A stretch of 47,099 nt of DNA from NCBI GenBank assembly GCA_938083225.1, contig CALKCH010000027.1, forward strand, positions 1 through 47,099. Reading direction: 5' to 3'. A model generated the notes under the pieces. It saw only the letters and a program-made list of their open reading frames with translations, was not told the DNA's origin and did not search any database. The stretch's first letter is position 1. Each line of letters begins with the position of its first letter. The position numbers were made by a program, and so were the translations under genes. This stretch comes from Candidatus Bipolaricaulota bacterium (lineage in GTDB: Bacteria > Bipolaricaulota > Bipolaricaulia > Bipolaricaulales > Bipolaricaulaceae). Shown here piece after piece: positions 1-9,529 of this stretch.

Positions 1-588
1 CTGGACGTGCCGCACGTCGAACACGGCCTGGCGGGTGATGTAGGCTGGGCCATCCAATTGGGCTAGCATTTCCGACATTTTGAGGGGGTAGCCGGTGAGG
101 CGGACGTCGCGGCCCTCGGGCGTGGTCACGGTGCGCATCCCGGGAAGGGTGGTGGGCGCCATCTCCCCGCCAGTCATCCCGTAGATCTGGTTGTTCACGA
201 AGATCACGGTGATGTTCTCCCCGCGGTTGGCCGCATGGATGGTTTCCGCCGTGCCGATGGCGGCCAGGTCCCCGTCCCCTTGGTAGGAGAAAACGATGAG
301 GTCGGGGTTGGCCCGTTTGATCCCGGTGGCCACGGCGCAGGCCCGGCCATGAGCAGCCTGAGCAAAATCGCACCGGAAAAATTCGTACAGGAATACAGCG
401 CATCCCACAGGGGCAATGCCCACCGTGCGCTCTTGAACCCCCAACTCGTCGATGACCTCGGCCACAAGCCGCGTGATGATCCCGTGGTGGCATCCGGGGC
501 AGTAGGTGAAACGCTTGTCTGAAAGGGATTTGGGCCTGGTGTACACGGGAACAAAGCCGGCCGGCACCTCCGTCTTAACCACCGACAT
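1..588 (-). CDS. 2-oxoacid:ferredoxin oxidoreductase beta (TPP-binding) subunit, 3' end truncated by window edge
   Basis: Frame read by hand from ATG at 588: [11 protein letters not shown]...[16 protein letters not shown]...[14 protein letters not shown]...[23 protein letters not shown] motif; open to base 1. Confidence 0.9.
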   Translation of the reverse strand, partial: MSVVKTEVPAGFVPVYTRPKSLSDKRFTYCPGCHHGIITRLVAEVIDELGVQERTVGIAPVGCAVFLYEFFRCDFAQAAHGRACAVATGIKRANPDLIVFSYQGDGDLAAIGTAETIHAANRGENITVIFVNNQIYGMTGGEMAPTTLPGMRTVTTPEGRDVRLTGYPLKMSEMLAQLDGPAYITRQAVFDVRHVQ

Positions 589-1627
589 GCTTTTTCACCT
601 CGCTTAGGATTTCGTCCGGGGTGGGCACGACGCCCCCCAGCTCCCCATAGAACGGGGTTTTCGCCCGCCCTTCCACGCTCAATCGCACATCCTCCCACAT
701 CTGGCCCGCGGAAAGCTCCACGGTCAAAAGCACAGGGACGCGGAGAGAAAGCTCTCGCAACGGCTCATAGGGGAAAGGCCAGAGGGTTATGGGGCGAAAG
801 AGGCCCACCCGCAGGCCCTCCTTTCTTGCCCGCCGCACCACCGTCCGGCAAATCCGCCCCATCGTTCCATAGGCCACCAGCACCAGCTCCGCATCTTCCA
901 TCTCGTACTCCTCCCAGCGCACCTCGTTCCGTTCGATCTCACGATAGACATCCCAGAGGGTGCGCAGGATCTCCCGAAATCGGTAAGGATCAAGATCGAA
1001 ACTTGATGCTACGTTGGGATCGCGTCCCTTGGCCCCAGTGAGGGCCCAGGGCTTGGGGGGGATCCGCTCCGGCGGTATAGGTTCAGGAAGCTCCACGGGC
1101 TCCATCATTTGTCCGAGCATGCCATCCGCCAGGATCATGGCGGGCACGCGGTAGCGATCGGAGAGATCGAAGGCCAGCATGACCAATTCCGCGGCCTCCT
1201 GTACGGTGGAAGGGGCGAGCACGAGGAGGCGATAGTCGCCGTGGCCCCCGCCCTTGGTGGCCTGGAAGTAGTCGCCTTGGGCGGGGGCGATGTTGCCCAA
1301 GCCTGGGCCGGCACGCATGACGTTCACGATCACCGCTGGAAGCCGGGCGCCCGCCAAATACGAAATCCCCTCCATTTTGAGGGAGATCCCGGGTGAGGAG
1401 GAGGAGGTCATGGTGCGCACGCCTGCGGCTGCCGCGCCGTAGACCATGTTGATGGCCGCGACCTCACTTTCCGCCTGAAGAAAAACCCCGCCGTGGCGGG
1501 GAAGATGCCGGGCCATGTGCTCCACAAGCTCTCCTTGGGGGGTGATGGGGTAGCAGAAGTAACAACGGCACCCGGCGCGAATGGCCGCCTCGGCTATGGC
1601 CTCGTTGCCTCGCATGAGCACCTTCAT
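575..1627 (-). CDS. 2-oxoacid:ferredoxin oxidoreductase alpha subunit
   Basis: [33 protein letters not shown]; overlaps beta subunit start; classic Kor/Vor alpha. Confidence 0.92.
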   Translation of the reverse strand: MKVLMRGNEAIAEAAIRAGCRCYFCYPITPQGELVEHMARHLPRHGGVFLQAESEVAAINMVYGAAAAGVRTMTSSSSPGISLKMEGISYLAGARLPAVIVNVMRAGPGLGNIAPAQGDYFQATKGGGHGDYRLLVLAPSTVQEAAELVMLAFDLSDRYRVPAMILADGMLGQMMEPVELPEPIPPERIPPKPWALTGAKGRDPNVASSFDLDPYRFREILRTLWDVYREIERNEVRWEEYEMEDAELVLVAYGTMGRICRTVVRRARKEGLRVGLFRPITLWPFPYEPLRELSLRVPVLLTVELSAGQMWEDVRLSVEGRAKTPFYGELGGVVPTPDEILSEVKKHVGG

Positions 1628-1857
1628 ACGGCCTCCTTCGCTGGGCGAAAGAGAAAGACCTCAATGGCCGCATCCGGACACATCTGTGCGCACATGGTGC
1701 ACCCGGTACATTTTTCGGGTGCCCTCATCGTGGCTACGTTGTAACCGTAACGGTTAAAAGCTGAGGAAACGGCGAGAACTCCGAAGGGGCATGCTTCCAC
1801 ACAGAGCCCACAACCTTTACAGCGGTCCTCGTCGATCGCCACCATCCCTTTGGGCAT
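1624..1857 (-). CDS. 4Fe-4S ferredoxin (delta) subunit of 2-oxoacid oxidoreductase
   Basis: CKGCGLCVEACPFGVL and CTGCTMCAQMCPDAAIEV, two CxxCxxCxxxCP motifs; overlaps alpha subunit. Confidence 0.92.
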   Translation of the reverse strand: MPKGMVAIDEDRCKGCGLCVEACPFGVLAVSSAFNRYGYNVATMRAPEKCTGCTMCAQMCPDAAIEVFLFRPAKEAV

Positions 1858-1858
1858 A

Positions 1859-2311
1859 TCACTCTCCTAGCGTACGGGAGAGGCGTTCATTGCGACGGCG
1901 GCGGATGGTGTTGAGGGTGGCCTCGGCTTCCGTCAGCCACCGACGTAACCTCCACTCCAGGCGCTCCTCCGTCCTCTGGGGTTCAGGCACGCTCGTCACC
2001 CGTTGGGAAAGAAGGGCCCCGAATTCCACGGCCTCGCGATGAAATTCCGCCGTCTCCCGGTCCAATTCCGTTACCCGGCGCAAGGAGACCGTGGGCCGAC
2101 CAAGCCGATCGTAGCCGATCACCTTCACGAGCAGCTCCGCACCCTCTTGCAACCGCTCCTCCACCCGATTCACCGGCTCATCCGCGATCTCCGAAAGATG
2201 TAGGAATCCTTGGGTTTCTTCGTCGAGGGAGAGCAGGGCGCCGTTGGGCACTATTTCCAAAACTTTGGCCCATACAAGATCCCCCACGCGGTAGCGCTCG
2301 GCCATGTTCAC
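1859..2311 (-). CDS. S1 RNA-binding domain protein
   Basis: YRVGDLVWAKVLEIVPNGALLSLDEETQGFLHLSEIAD...VKVIGYDRLGRPTVSLRR is a canonical S1 domain. Confidence 0.85.
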   Translation of the reverse strand: MNMAERYRVGDLVWAKVLEIVPNGALLSLDEETQGFLHLSEIADEPVNRVEERLQEGAELLVKVIGYDRLGRPTVSLRRVTELDRETAEFHREAVEFGALLSQRVTSVPEPQRTEERLEWRLRRWLTEAEATLNTIRRRRNERLSRTLGE

Positions 2312-2371
2312 GCTGGGTAACAGGCTACCCGATGGTCCCGGTATCTCTCAAGGGGTAGAGAACCGCCCTCT

Positions 2372-2560
2372 TTAAGCCTTTTGTACCTTCCCAGCCTTAA
2401 GGCAGCGAGTGCAAACCCGAACCCTTCGCCGCACCCCATCAATCACGACGTGAACGCGCTGCAAGTTCGGAGCACGAACCCTCTGGCTCCGTTTGCCGGA
2501 GTGGGAGACGCTTCGGCCATAGCTCACCCCCCGGCCACAGATCGCGCATACCCTAGCCAT
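2372..2560 (-). CDS. rpmB: 50S ribosomal protein L28
   Basis: MARVCAICGRGVSYGRSVSHSGKRSQRVRAPNLQRVHV...RVCTRCLKAGKVQKA; CxxC pairs. Confidence 0.93.
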   Translation of the reverse strand: MARVCAICGRGVSYGRSVSHSGKRSQRVRAPNLQRVHVVIDGVRRRVRVCTRCLKAGKVQKA

Positions 2561-3230
2561 GCTTTCCCTCCTCGTGCACGTAATGCGGTTCTAATGCAAA
2601 GATATCGCTGCCACCACTTCGATCATACCTAACAAGGGCTAGTTGCGCCACCACAACCGGACGCGGGACACAAAAAGGTTCAGGAACGAGGGTTACTTCT
2701 GGAGCTTGTGTGCGCAGCTCTGAGGCGAACCGCTGAGCTCCCGAGCCCACAAGAAGAACCTGGGAGCGCTCGCGCAGTTTGGCCAAAGCCTGAGGGAAAG
2801 AAAGTACGGTTTCCATGCTGGCCCGGTCCCGGTCCACCCAGGCCATATACACGTAGTCCCGGCGGTCATGGATCCACACGCAGACGCGCCCGGGCCAAAC
2901 CTCCGCCCAGGGAAGGCCAAGGACCTCAGTCTGTCGCACTCCCACCACGGGAAGGCCTCGCACCTGGGCCAAGGCCTTGGCCAAGCTCAGGCCCAGGCGC
3001 AGCCCGGTGAACGAACCCGGGCCGAGGTCCACCGCCAGGAGCCCGAGCTCCTTCCAATCCAAGCGGGCAAGGTTTAAAGCCTCCTGGACGAGTTGGGGGA
3101 GGATTTCCCCCCGTCCGGGCCCAAGGGTGGTGAGGAGCTCCACCTGGACTCTTGGACCAAAAATCCCTACTCCGCCGACGCTGCCCGCGCTCTCCAGGGC
3201 CAAGACGTGCATGGGCAAGATCATAACCAA
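2553..3230 (-). CDS. tsaB: tRNA threonylcarbamoyladenosine biosynthesis protein TsaB (exact start uncertain)
   Basis: LGLLAVDLGPGSFTGLRLGLSLAKALAQVRGLPVVGV is the TsaB signature. Confidence 0.9.
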   Translation of the reverse strand: MVMILPMHVLALESAGSVGGVGIFGPRVQVELLTTLGPGRGEILPQLVQEALNLARLDWKELGLLAVDLGPGSFTGLRLGLSLAKALAQVRGLPVVGVRQTEVLGLPWAEVWPGRVCVWIHDRRDYVYMAWVDRDRASMETVLSFPQALAKLRERSQVLLVGSGAQRFASELRTQAPEVTLVPEPFCVPRPVVVAQLALVRYDRSGGSDIFALEPHYVHEEGKHG

Positions 3231-4096
3231 AGAAGCGGACGGGGTGGCGCAAACTCCGCCAAAAGCGCGCGGGCCTGGGCCACATCCCGCTCAATCTGCT
3301 GGGCCAAAGCCGTAGTTGAGGGAAAAGCCTGATCAGGACGAAGCCAGGCAAGAAGATGAACCTCGATTTCTTCCAGGGCAAGCGGTGGAGGGGAGAAGAG
3401 GTGGACTTCCGCAGAAGGAGGAAGGCTGGGGAAGGTAGGACGCTTTCCCTGGTAGAAGAGGCCGGGCGCTTGGCCTCCGGGCCAGAAGGCCCAAGCCGCG
3501 TAGACCCCGTCCGCAGGGTGCACCAGAATCGGGTCCAACTCCAGGTTTATGGTGGGGAAACCTAGCTTCCGGGCTAGACCAGCTCCAGGTATGACGCGCC
3601 CTACGAGGACAGGCGGACGGCCCAAAAGGCGGGCCGCGCGTTCCACCGCTCCTTGGACGATGAGTTCGCGAACGAGGCTCGCGCTCACCACCTCCCCGTC
3701 CAACTGAAAAGGCTCCACAACCCACACCTCCAAGCCCAGCTTTTTCCCGAGCTCGCGGGCCTGTTCTGGGCCGGCCTCGCGTCCCCGACCGAAACGGTGA
3801 TCGGGCCCCATCACCAGGGCCCGGCCCCCCAGCCGGCCCACCACCTCCTCCCGCAGGAACGCTTGCGGAGAAAGCTCCCGCACCCGTTCCCACTCCACCA
3901 CTTCCACCTCATCCACAAGGCGGCGAAGGAGGGCCACCTTGGCGGGCAGAGAAAGGAGGGCCGGAAATTCCGGGGGAAAGGTGTAGGCGAGGACGGACCA
4001 GCCGCGGCGCTGGGCCAGTTCCTTGGCCTTGGAAAGAAGCCTCTGGTGACCCAGGTGCACCCCGTCAAACCGCCCCACGGCCACCACGCAGCCCAC
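3221..4096 (-). CDS. ribF: Bifunctional riboflavin kinase/FAD synthetase; GTG start proposed at 4096
   Basis: VVAVGRFDGVHLGHQRLLSKAKEL...MGPDHRFGRGREAG...GRVIPGAGLARKLGFPTINLELD. Confidence 0.9.
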   Translation of the reverse strand: MGCVVAVGRFDGVHLGHQRLLSKAKELAQRRGWSVLAYTFPPEFPALLSLPAKVALLRRLVDEVEVVEWERVRELSPQAFLREEVVGRLGGRALVMGPDHRFGRGREAGPEQARELGKKLGLEVWVVEPFQLDGEVVSASLVRELIVQGAVERAARLLGRPPVLVGRVIPGAGLARKLGFPTINLELDPILVHPADGVYAAWAFWPGGQAPGLFYQGKRPTFPSLPPSAEVHLFSPPPLALEEIEVHLLAWLRPDQAFPSTTALAQQIERDVAQARALLAEFAPPRPLLWL

Positions 4097-4100
4097 AGCG

Positions 4101-4907
4101 CTAGTAAGTTCCTGCCCGCAAGAATTGCCAGCCCTCCAGACGGAAGGAGGCATAGCCCAGAACGAGCCCATCGGGCGACCAACAGGGGAACGCGTCCTCC
4201 CAGGGATCTTCGGTCACCGGAAAGGGAGGGCCTCCCTGAAGGGATTGGATCCAAACGTCAGAAAATCCCCCGCGGTTGGACACAAAGGCCACCCACAGCC
4301 CATCGGGCGAGATCCTCGGACACCAATCGAAGTAAGCGTCGGATGTAAGCTGAAGCAAATTTAAGCTTCCCAAGTCAAGATAAAAAATTTCCCAGCTCGG
4401 TTCATCGGCAAAAAGCCACAGGCCCACGAAGACCAAAGCCTGGCCCGCGGGAAGGAATTCCGGCGTAGCTTTGGGCCAGGGTCCGCCCAGAACCCTACGG
4501 GCCTGACCCGCGGCAAGCTCAAGAACGACCAAAGTCTCCCAATCTTCGATGAAGGCCACCTTATTCCCGTCCGCGGACACGGTGGGCCACCGCAAAGGAT
4601 AAGGGCTTTGGAAGAGGAGCTCCGGTTCCCGACCATCGAGGAATCCCCGCCAGAGAGCAAAACCTTCCGCCCAAGGAGCAACAAAAACGAACCAATCTTC
4701 AGGTCCAAACCGCGCCCAATCCGTGACCATCTCTGGGTAAAGGGGGCGCATGTCTTGAGGGGAATCCGCAAACGCCCAATAAAGATGCCCTTTGACCACA
4801 ACGAGGAGATGTGTCCCATCCGAAGACCAGTCCAGGGCATTCAACTCCGGGATCTGGGCCCAGGCTCCAAAAACCAAAGCCAACGAACAAACCCAAAGAA
4901 CGCGCAT
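4101..4907 (-). CDS. Secreted TolB/PD40 beta-propeller-like protein
   Basis: Signal peptide [17 protein letters not shown]; repeats [59 protein letters not shown]. Confidence 0.8.
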   Translation of the reverse strand: MRVLWVCSLALVFGAWAQIPELNALDWSSDGTHLLVVVKGHLYWAFADSPQDMRPLYPEMVTDWARFGPEDWFVFVAPWAEGFALWRGFLDGREPELLFQSPYPLRWPTVSADGNKVAFIEDWETLVVLELAAGQARRVLGGPWPKATPEFLPAGQALVFVGLWLFADEPSWEIFYLDLGSLNLLQLTSDAYFDWCPRISPDGLWVAFVSNRGGFSDVWIQSLQGGPPFPVTEDPWEDAFPCWSPDGLVLGYASFRLEGWQFLRAGTY

Positions 4908-4982
4908 CAAAATATTGTAGGCGCCCAGGAGTTCTTGGACAAACTGGATCTTCCCGGGCTTCTTTCGCTACAATGCTTAGCC

Positions 4983-5984
4983 ATGACGGCGCGGTGGCTG
5001 GACCCGCGAGTGGAAGCCATAGACCCCCAGCTTCGTACCCTACGGCCCCGAATTCTAGCGGAGTTCGTGGGACAAAAAAAGGTGAAGGAGCGGTTGCGCG
5101 TGTACATCCAGGCGGCCAAAGCCCGCGGCGAACCTTTGGATCACGTGCTTCTCCTCTCCCCGCCGGGATTGGGGAAGACCACGCTGGCCCACATCATCGC
5201 CCACGAGATGGGGGTGCAGATCAGGGTCTCTTCCGGACCAGCTGTGGAGCGGCCTGGGGATTTGGCGGCCATCCTGACTCACCTTTCGCCGGGAGACATT
5301 CTATTTGTGGACGAAATCCACCGGCTGCGGCCGCAGGTGGAAGAAATTCTGTACCCAGCCATGGAGGACTGGAAGCTCCCCATCGTGTTGGGGGAAGGGC
5401 CGCATGCCCGGTGTATTGAGCTCTCCTTAGCCCCCTTTACCCTGATCGGAGCCACTACCCGCGAGGGGCTCCTCACCACACCCCTACGGGATCGGTTTGA
5501 GGTGGTGTTTCGGTTGGAGTTCTACCAGCCAGAGGAGCTCGCGGAGATTTTGATGCGGGCTGCAGCGAGGCTGGGAGTGGGAATCGAACCGCAAGCGGCT
5601 TGGGAGTTGGGCCGGCGTGCCCGTGGCACTCCCCGCATCGCCCTGCGCCTCCTGCGCCGGGCGCGCGACGTGGCCCAGGTCCAGAATCTTTCCACCATCA
5701 CCCCCGAGGTGGCCCAGGAAACGCTGCGCATGTTGGGCATTGACGAGGAAGGCTTGGACGAGCTGGACCGCCAAATCCTTGCGGTGATCATTGACCGCTT
5801 TGACGGGGGCCCGGTGGGGCTAGAGACGTTGAGCGCGGCGCTGGGCGAGGACCCGGAAACTATCGCCGAACTGTACGAGCCTTACCTCATTGCTCTGGGG
5901 TTCCTTCGCAAAACGCCCCAAGGGCGAATAGCCACAGAACGGGCTTATGCCCATTTGGGCCGCACTTCGCCCCGCTTGCTTTAG
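4983..5984 (+). CDS. ruvB: Holliday junction branch migration ATPase RuvB
   Basis: [56 protein letters not shown]...DEIHRL...[17 protein letters not shown]; true start ATG 4983 rather than 4608. Confidence 0.97.
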   Translation: MTARWLDPRVEAIDPQLRTLRPRILAEFVGQKKVKERLRVYIQAAKARGEPLDHVLLLSPPGLGKTTLAHIIAHEMGVQIRVSSGPAVERPGDLAAILTHLSPGDILFVDEIHRLRPQVEEILYPAMEDWKLPIVLGEGPHARCIELSLAPFTLIGATTREGLLTTPLRDRFEVVFRLEFYQPEELAEILMRAAARLGVGIEPQAAWELGRRARGTPRIALRLLRRARDVAQVQNLSTITPEVAQETLRMLGIDEEGLDELDRQILAVIIDRFDGGPVGLETLSAALGEDPETIAELYEPYLIALGFLRKTPQGRIATERAYAHLGRTSPRLL

Positions 5985-6520
5985 CGGCGAATGTAGGCCC
6001 GGGCTCCCGAAAGGAAGTCCCCGACCACACCCAAAAACCTGCGCCAATCCACAAGGAGGGCGAGGATCAACCACACGAGACCCGCATAGGCAGCCGCCGG
6101 CGCGTGGAACAGGGCCAAAATGAAGGGCGTGAACACCCAGGGAAAGGCCAACAGCATGGTAACAGACTTGAACTTGAGGAAGTGCCGGAACCGCAGGGTG
6201 TAGAGGGACACGAACACCGCGCCCGCCATGTAGGAAACACCCACGGCCAGTGGCACAAGCCCAGTGGCTGTGAGGAACACGGCGGAAGCGAGAACCATGA
6301 TCATGTCGATCTGGAAGTCGTGTTCGCCAAGCCAGGTGGTTCCTTTCTCGAAGCGGCGGGCGAGGCGGCCATCCACCATGTCTGTGGTCCACCCCAAAAG
6401 CAGGAGCCCGGCCACTGCGTCCAAGGCTTCTGGCCCAACGGGAATGAGAGCCACAATGGCCACAGCAATGAGGATTCGGCTGGCTGTAAGCCAATCGGGG
6501 ATGCCCTTACACCTGCTCAT
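5981..6520 (-). CDS. CDP-alcohol phosphatidyltransferase family protein
   Basis: [20 protein letters not shown]...[33 protein letters not shown]-transferase motif (variant) with several TM segments. Confidence 0.82.
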   Translation of the reverse strand: MSRCKGIPDWLTASRILIAVAIVALIPVGPEALDAVAGLLLLGWTTDMVDGRLARRFEKGTTWLGEHDFQIDMIMVLASAVFLTATGLVPLAVGVSYMAGAVFVSLYTLRFRHFLKFKSVTMLLAFPWVFTPFILALFHAPAAAYAGLVWLILALLVDWRRFLGVVGDFLSGARAYIRR

Positions 6521-6529
6521 CAACGAGGA

Positions 6530-9463
6530 TTATAGCCCGCCCAGACGAAGGCCTTCATCCAGGGGCGCAAACTGAACTCTCGCCTCGGGGAAAGCCGGAA
6601 CATCCAGACTCAACCGGAACCCTCCAGGATACACGCTCAGCCCCACCCGCAGGCATCCGAGAAACGTGCGAAAAACTGCGGCCTCAGCCTGCACGAAGGT
6701 TCGCGTCAGGAAATCGAACTCCCAGGATGCCGCCCAACTCCACGCTTCGGTCACCACACCCTCGGCGGAAAGGGCCAGACGTTTGAAATAAACACCAGGG
6801 AAGCCCAGCCGCAGGCCTCCTTGCACGAACCAGCTCTCCCCCTCGATCTTCCCGCGCACAAGCAGGTCCTCCCATGTGGACCCCGTGCGCCCACCTGCAA
6901 GTTGGACCAGCCAGGTGCGCCCCTGCCATGTCCCCTCCCAACGCACTTGGGCAAAAGCCAAGGCCTGCATGTCGAGGGACAAAGACAAGGAAAAATTCGA
7001 GGTTTTCCAATTCCAGCGGGCGGGAAGGAACGTCTGGCTCAAGAGATCCCAGCTGAGCACCAGGTTTTGAGAAAGCCCCCGTTCGCGCGCGGAGAGGCTC
7101 AGCCCGACCTGGTAGGAGCTGGGAACAGCATCGAACGTGAACAGGGAGCGTCCCCAGGTGACACGGCCTTCGTACCAGAGGGTGATGGCTCCCAAAGATA
7201 GATTTGGGCGGACGAAAACGTACATGCGCTCCGTTCCTGGGTACTGATCGAGGCCGAAACCCACCGGGAATTGGAGACGAGCGAAGTGGATCTCCCCGGA
7301 CCAGTTCCAAGTTCCGCTCAAGCCTGCGCGCCAGCCTTGAGCCTCCCCTTCCTGATAGCGGCCGAATCCCACGCGCAAATCCATGTTCCCTTCCAGGACA
7401 GAAAAGTTCTGCCTGAGCGTGATTTCCGGAAGTCGCGTGTATTTAGAGCTTTCCGTTTCGGCTAGCCCGGCCTGGACATCCAGTCCCCAACCGCCCAAGC
7501 GCCCCGTAAGAGAAAACAAAAGGCCGGTGGTATCGTATTGGCCCCGCACGCGCCAGACCTCGCCCAAAAGCTTCCCTTGGGCCCAAAAAGAAACGCGGTC
7601 TTGGGCAAGGTAGAAATTCCCGTCCGCCCAGCGCGCTTGCAGAACAGGCTCAATTCGTCCGACCTCGGGGTGAACGGTGAAAATGAACGCGCCCACCGCG
7701 TCTTGGCCCACCGCCCAGGGAAAAGACCAGCGGAAAAACCAGCCCCATATGGATCTCCCTATTTCTGGAAGGAAGGGCACGCTCTCTTCACCCACCCGGG
7801 TAGCGTAGAAGGGAAGCCACACGATGGGGTAGCCAAAGGAATGGACGCGCAAGTTCCGGGCAAAGAGCCATTTCTCCCGAGCGAAGAAAAACTCCTCGGC
7901 CCAGACCAGGTACGGCGCGCCGTCCGGGCACGGGCAGGTGGTGAACGTCACGTTTTTCCCGGTGACCTGAGAGATAGCCCCTTCTGCAAAGATCACCTCT
8001 CCCTCCTGGGCGGAAAAGTGCAGGGTTTCCTCCTTCTCTGGTCCACTGAACGTCGTTTCCCCAGAAAAGTTTTGCAGATCCGCTTTGAGGAGTGTGCCTT
8101 CTGCCGCAAGCTGAGCCCTGAGGAATTCGGCGCGAACACGGGTCTTTGGGGAGGAAACCTCCGCGCCCCAAGCTTCGAGGATCCAGCCCTCCCCTTCCCG
8201 CAGGGAAAGACGGTGGGCGGTGAGGGTGTACTCCGGAAGGGTTAGGCGGGCGTCGGTGGCCAAAAACGCTGTACCGTCCTGCTCGACCACCAGTTCCTCA
8301 GCCACAAGTTCCGTGAAGGGGGGCGCGCCTATGGCCATAACTCCCCATAGGGCGAAGAGGAGAAGGCCGCGGAACCTCAGACGATCTGCACCACAAAAGA
8401 GCAGGAGGCCCACGGTGCCAAACACAAGATGAGGAAGCCAGCCCCCCAGGGCTGGGGGCAAGAAGCCCCGGCGGGCCAGGGTGCGCGCCCACAGGAAAAG
8501 AGCCTGGGCTCCCGCGGCGAGGAGAAAACCCACGACCATCCCGGTGGCTCGGCCCCGGTGGCCAAGGATGGCCCCAAGGGGCGCGCCGAACAGCACGAAC
8601 ACCAACGCTGCTGCGGCCACAGCTAGTTTCCCATGGTACTCCACCAAAAGGTCGCGCACGTCGTGGCCGCTCTTTCGTAGGAGCTCGATGCGCTGGCGCA
8701 ACTCGCGGGTGGACATCTCGCTGGGCGTGCGGCCACCTAAAATGACATCCTCCAAATCCTGGCCCACCGCGAGAGTCAGTTCCTGGAAAGCCAAAATTTC
8801 CGTGAGCTCTCCCTGGGAACCAAAATGCATCAGCCGCCCCTCTTTGAGAACGAGCTGGCCCGAGGAAAGAAGGCCTTCCCGGGCGGTGATGACCGCGGGA
8901 AAAGAGCTGCGGGGATAAAGCTGGCCAGCCAAGTCATACACCACGATGCCTTGGATCTTTTCTCCCGTGTACCGTTCAGCATAGAACAACTCGCCCTGCG
9001 GGCCGCGGAAGAACACGTGTTCTTGGATGAGGGGGGTTGGTCCGCGGTAGAGGAGGGTGAGGAGTTCCTGGCGATACCGGGCCTCTGCCGAGGGCACCAC
9101 GAGCTCGGAGAACCCAAAGGACAGGGCGCTTATGATCAAGCCGAAGGAGAAAAAGGGGAGGAGCAGCCGGCGCAGGGAATAGCCCAGGGCCTGAAAGGCC
9201 AGGAGTTCCCGGTCGGAAGCCAACCGAGCCAAAGCCAAAAACGTGGCCAAAAGAACGCCGGCCGGCGCGGCCAGGGTCAGGATGTTGGGGAGCTTATAGG
9301 AAAGAAGACGGAGAAGAGAAGCGGCAGAAACTCCGCGGGCGAACAGGGCGTCGGAAAGAGAAAGGATAAGCTCGAGCCCGATGAATACAAGAAAAGCCAA
9401 CAGGGCCACGAAGAAAGGTGGGATAATTTCCCTAAGCAAATACCCATCTAGGCGCAGCCGCAC
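6530..9463 (-). CDS. LptF/LptG-family permease fused to LptA/LptD(OstA)-like outer-membrane barrel region; GTG start proposed at 9463
   Basis: N-terminus VRLRLDGYLLREIIPPFFVALLAFLVFIGLELILSLSD...FLALARLASDRELLAFQALGYS (LptF/G), C-terminal permease TMs KLAVAAAALVFVLFGAPLGAILGHRGRATGMVVGFLL, then OstA-like beta region (TDARLTLPEYTLTAHRLSLREGEGWILEAWGAEV...GKNVTFTTCPCPDGAPYLVWAEEFFFAREKWLFARNLRVHSFGYPIVWLPFYATRV) and many beta-barrel-like strands to the C-terminus. Confidence 0.85.
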   Translation of the reverse strand: MRLRLDGYLLREIIPPFFVALLAFLVFIGLELILSLSDALFARGVSAASLLRLLSYKLPNILTLAAPAGVLLATFLALARLASDRELLAFQALGYSLRRLLLPFFSFGLIISALSFGFSELVVPSAEARYRQELLTLLYRGPTPLIQEHVFFRGPQGELFYAERYTGEKIQGIVVYDLAGQLYPRSSFPAVITAREGLLSSGQLVLKEGRLMHFGSQGELTEILAFQELTLAVGQDLEDVILGGRTPSEMSTRELRQRIELLRKSGHDVRDLLVEYHGKLAVAAAALVFVLFGAPLGAILGHRGRATGMVVGFLLAAGAQALFLWARTLARRGFLPPALGGWLPHLVFGTVGLLLFCGADRLRFRGLLLFALWGVMAIGAPPFTELVAEELVVEQDGTAFLATDARLTLPEYTLTAHRLSLREGEGWILEAWGAEVSSPKTRVRAEFLRAQLAAEGTLLKADLQNFSGETTFSGPEKEETLHFSAQEGEVIFAEGAISQVTGKNVTFTTCPCPDGAPYLVWAEEFFFAREKWLFARNLRVHSFGYPIVWLPFYATRVGEESVPFLPEIGRSIWGWFFRWSFPWAVGQDAVGAFIFTVHPEVGRIEPVLQARWADGNFYLAQDRVSFWAQGKLLGEVWRVRGQYDTTGLLFSLTGRLGGWGLDVQAGLAETESSKYTRLPEITLRQNFSVLEGNMDLRVGFGRYQEGEAQGWRAGLSGTWNWSGEIHFARLQFPVGFGLDQYPGTERMYVFVRPNLSLGAITLWYEGRVTWGRSLFTFDAVPSSYQVGLSLSARERGLSQNLVLSWDLLSQTFLPARWNWKTSNFSLSLSLDMQALAFAQVRWEGTWQGRTWLVQLAGGRTGSTWEDLLVRGKIEGESWFVQGGLRLGFPGVYFKRLALSAEGVVTEAWSWAASWEFDFLTRTFVQAEAAVFRTFLGCLRVGLSVYPGGFRLSLDVPAFPEARVQFAPLDEGLRLGGL

Positions 9464-9529
9464 GAAAAGATCATACCCAAAAGAAGGCGGTGGGTTGTAG
9501 AAAAGGGCAAACTGGATAGGATTAAAGCG

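Noticed and set aside
204-698. 164-aa minus-strand ORF in the supplied track.
   Set aside because: Out-of-frame shadow of the 2-oxoacid oxidoreductase alpha/beta genes, which show clear conserved motifs in other frames.
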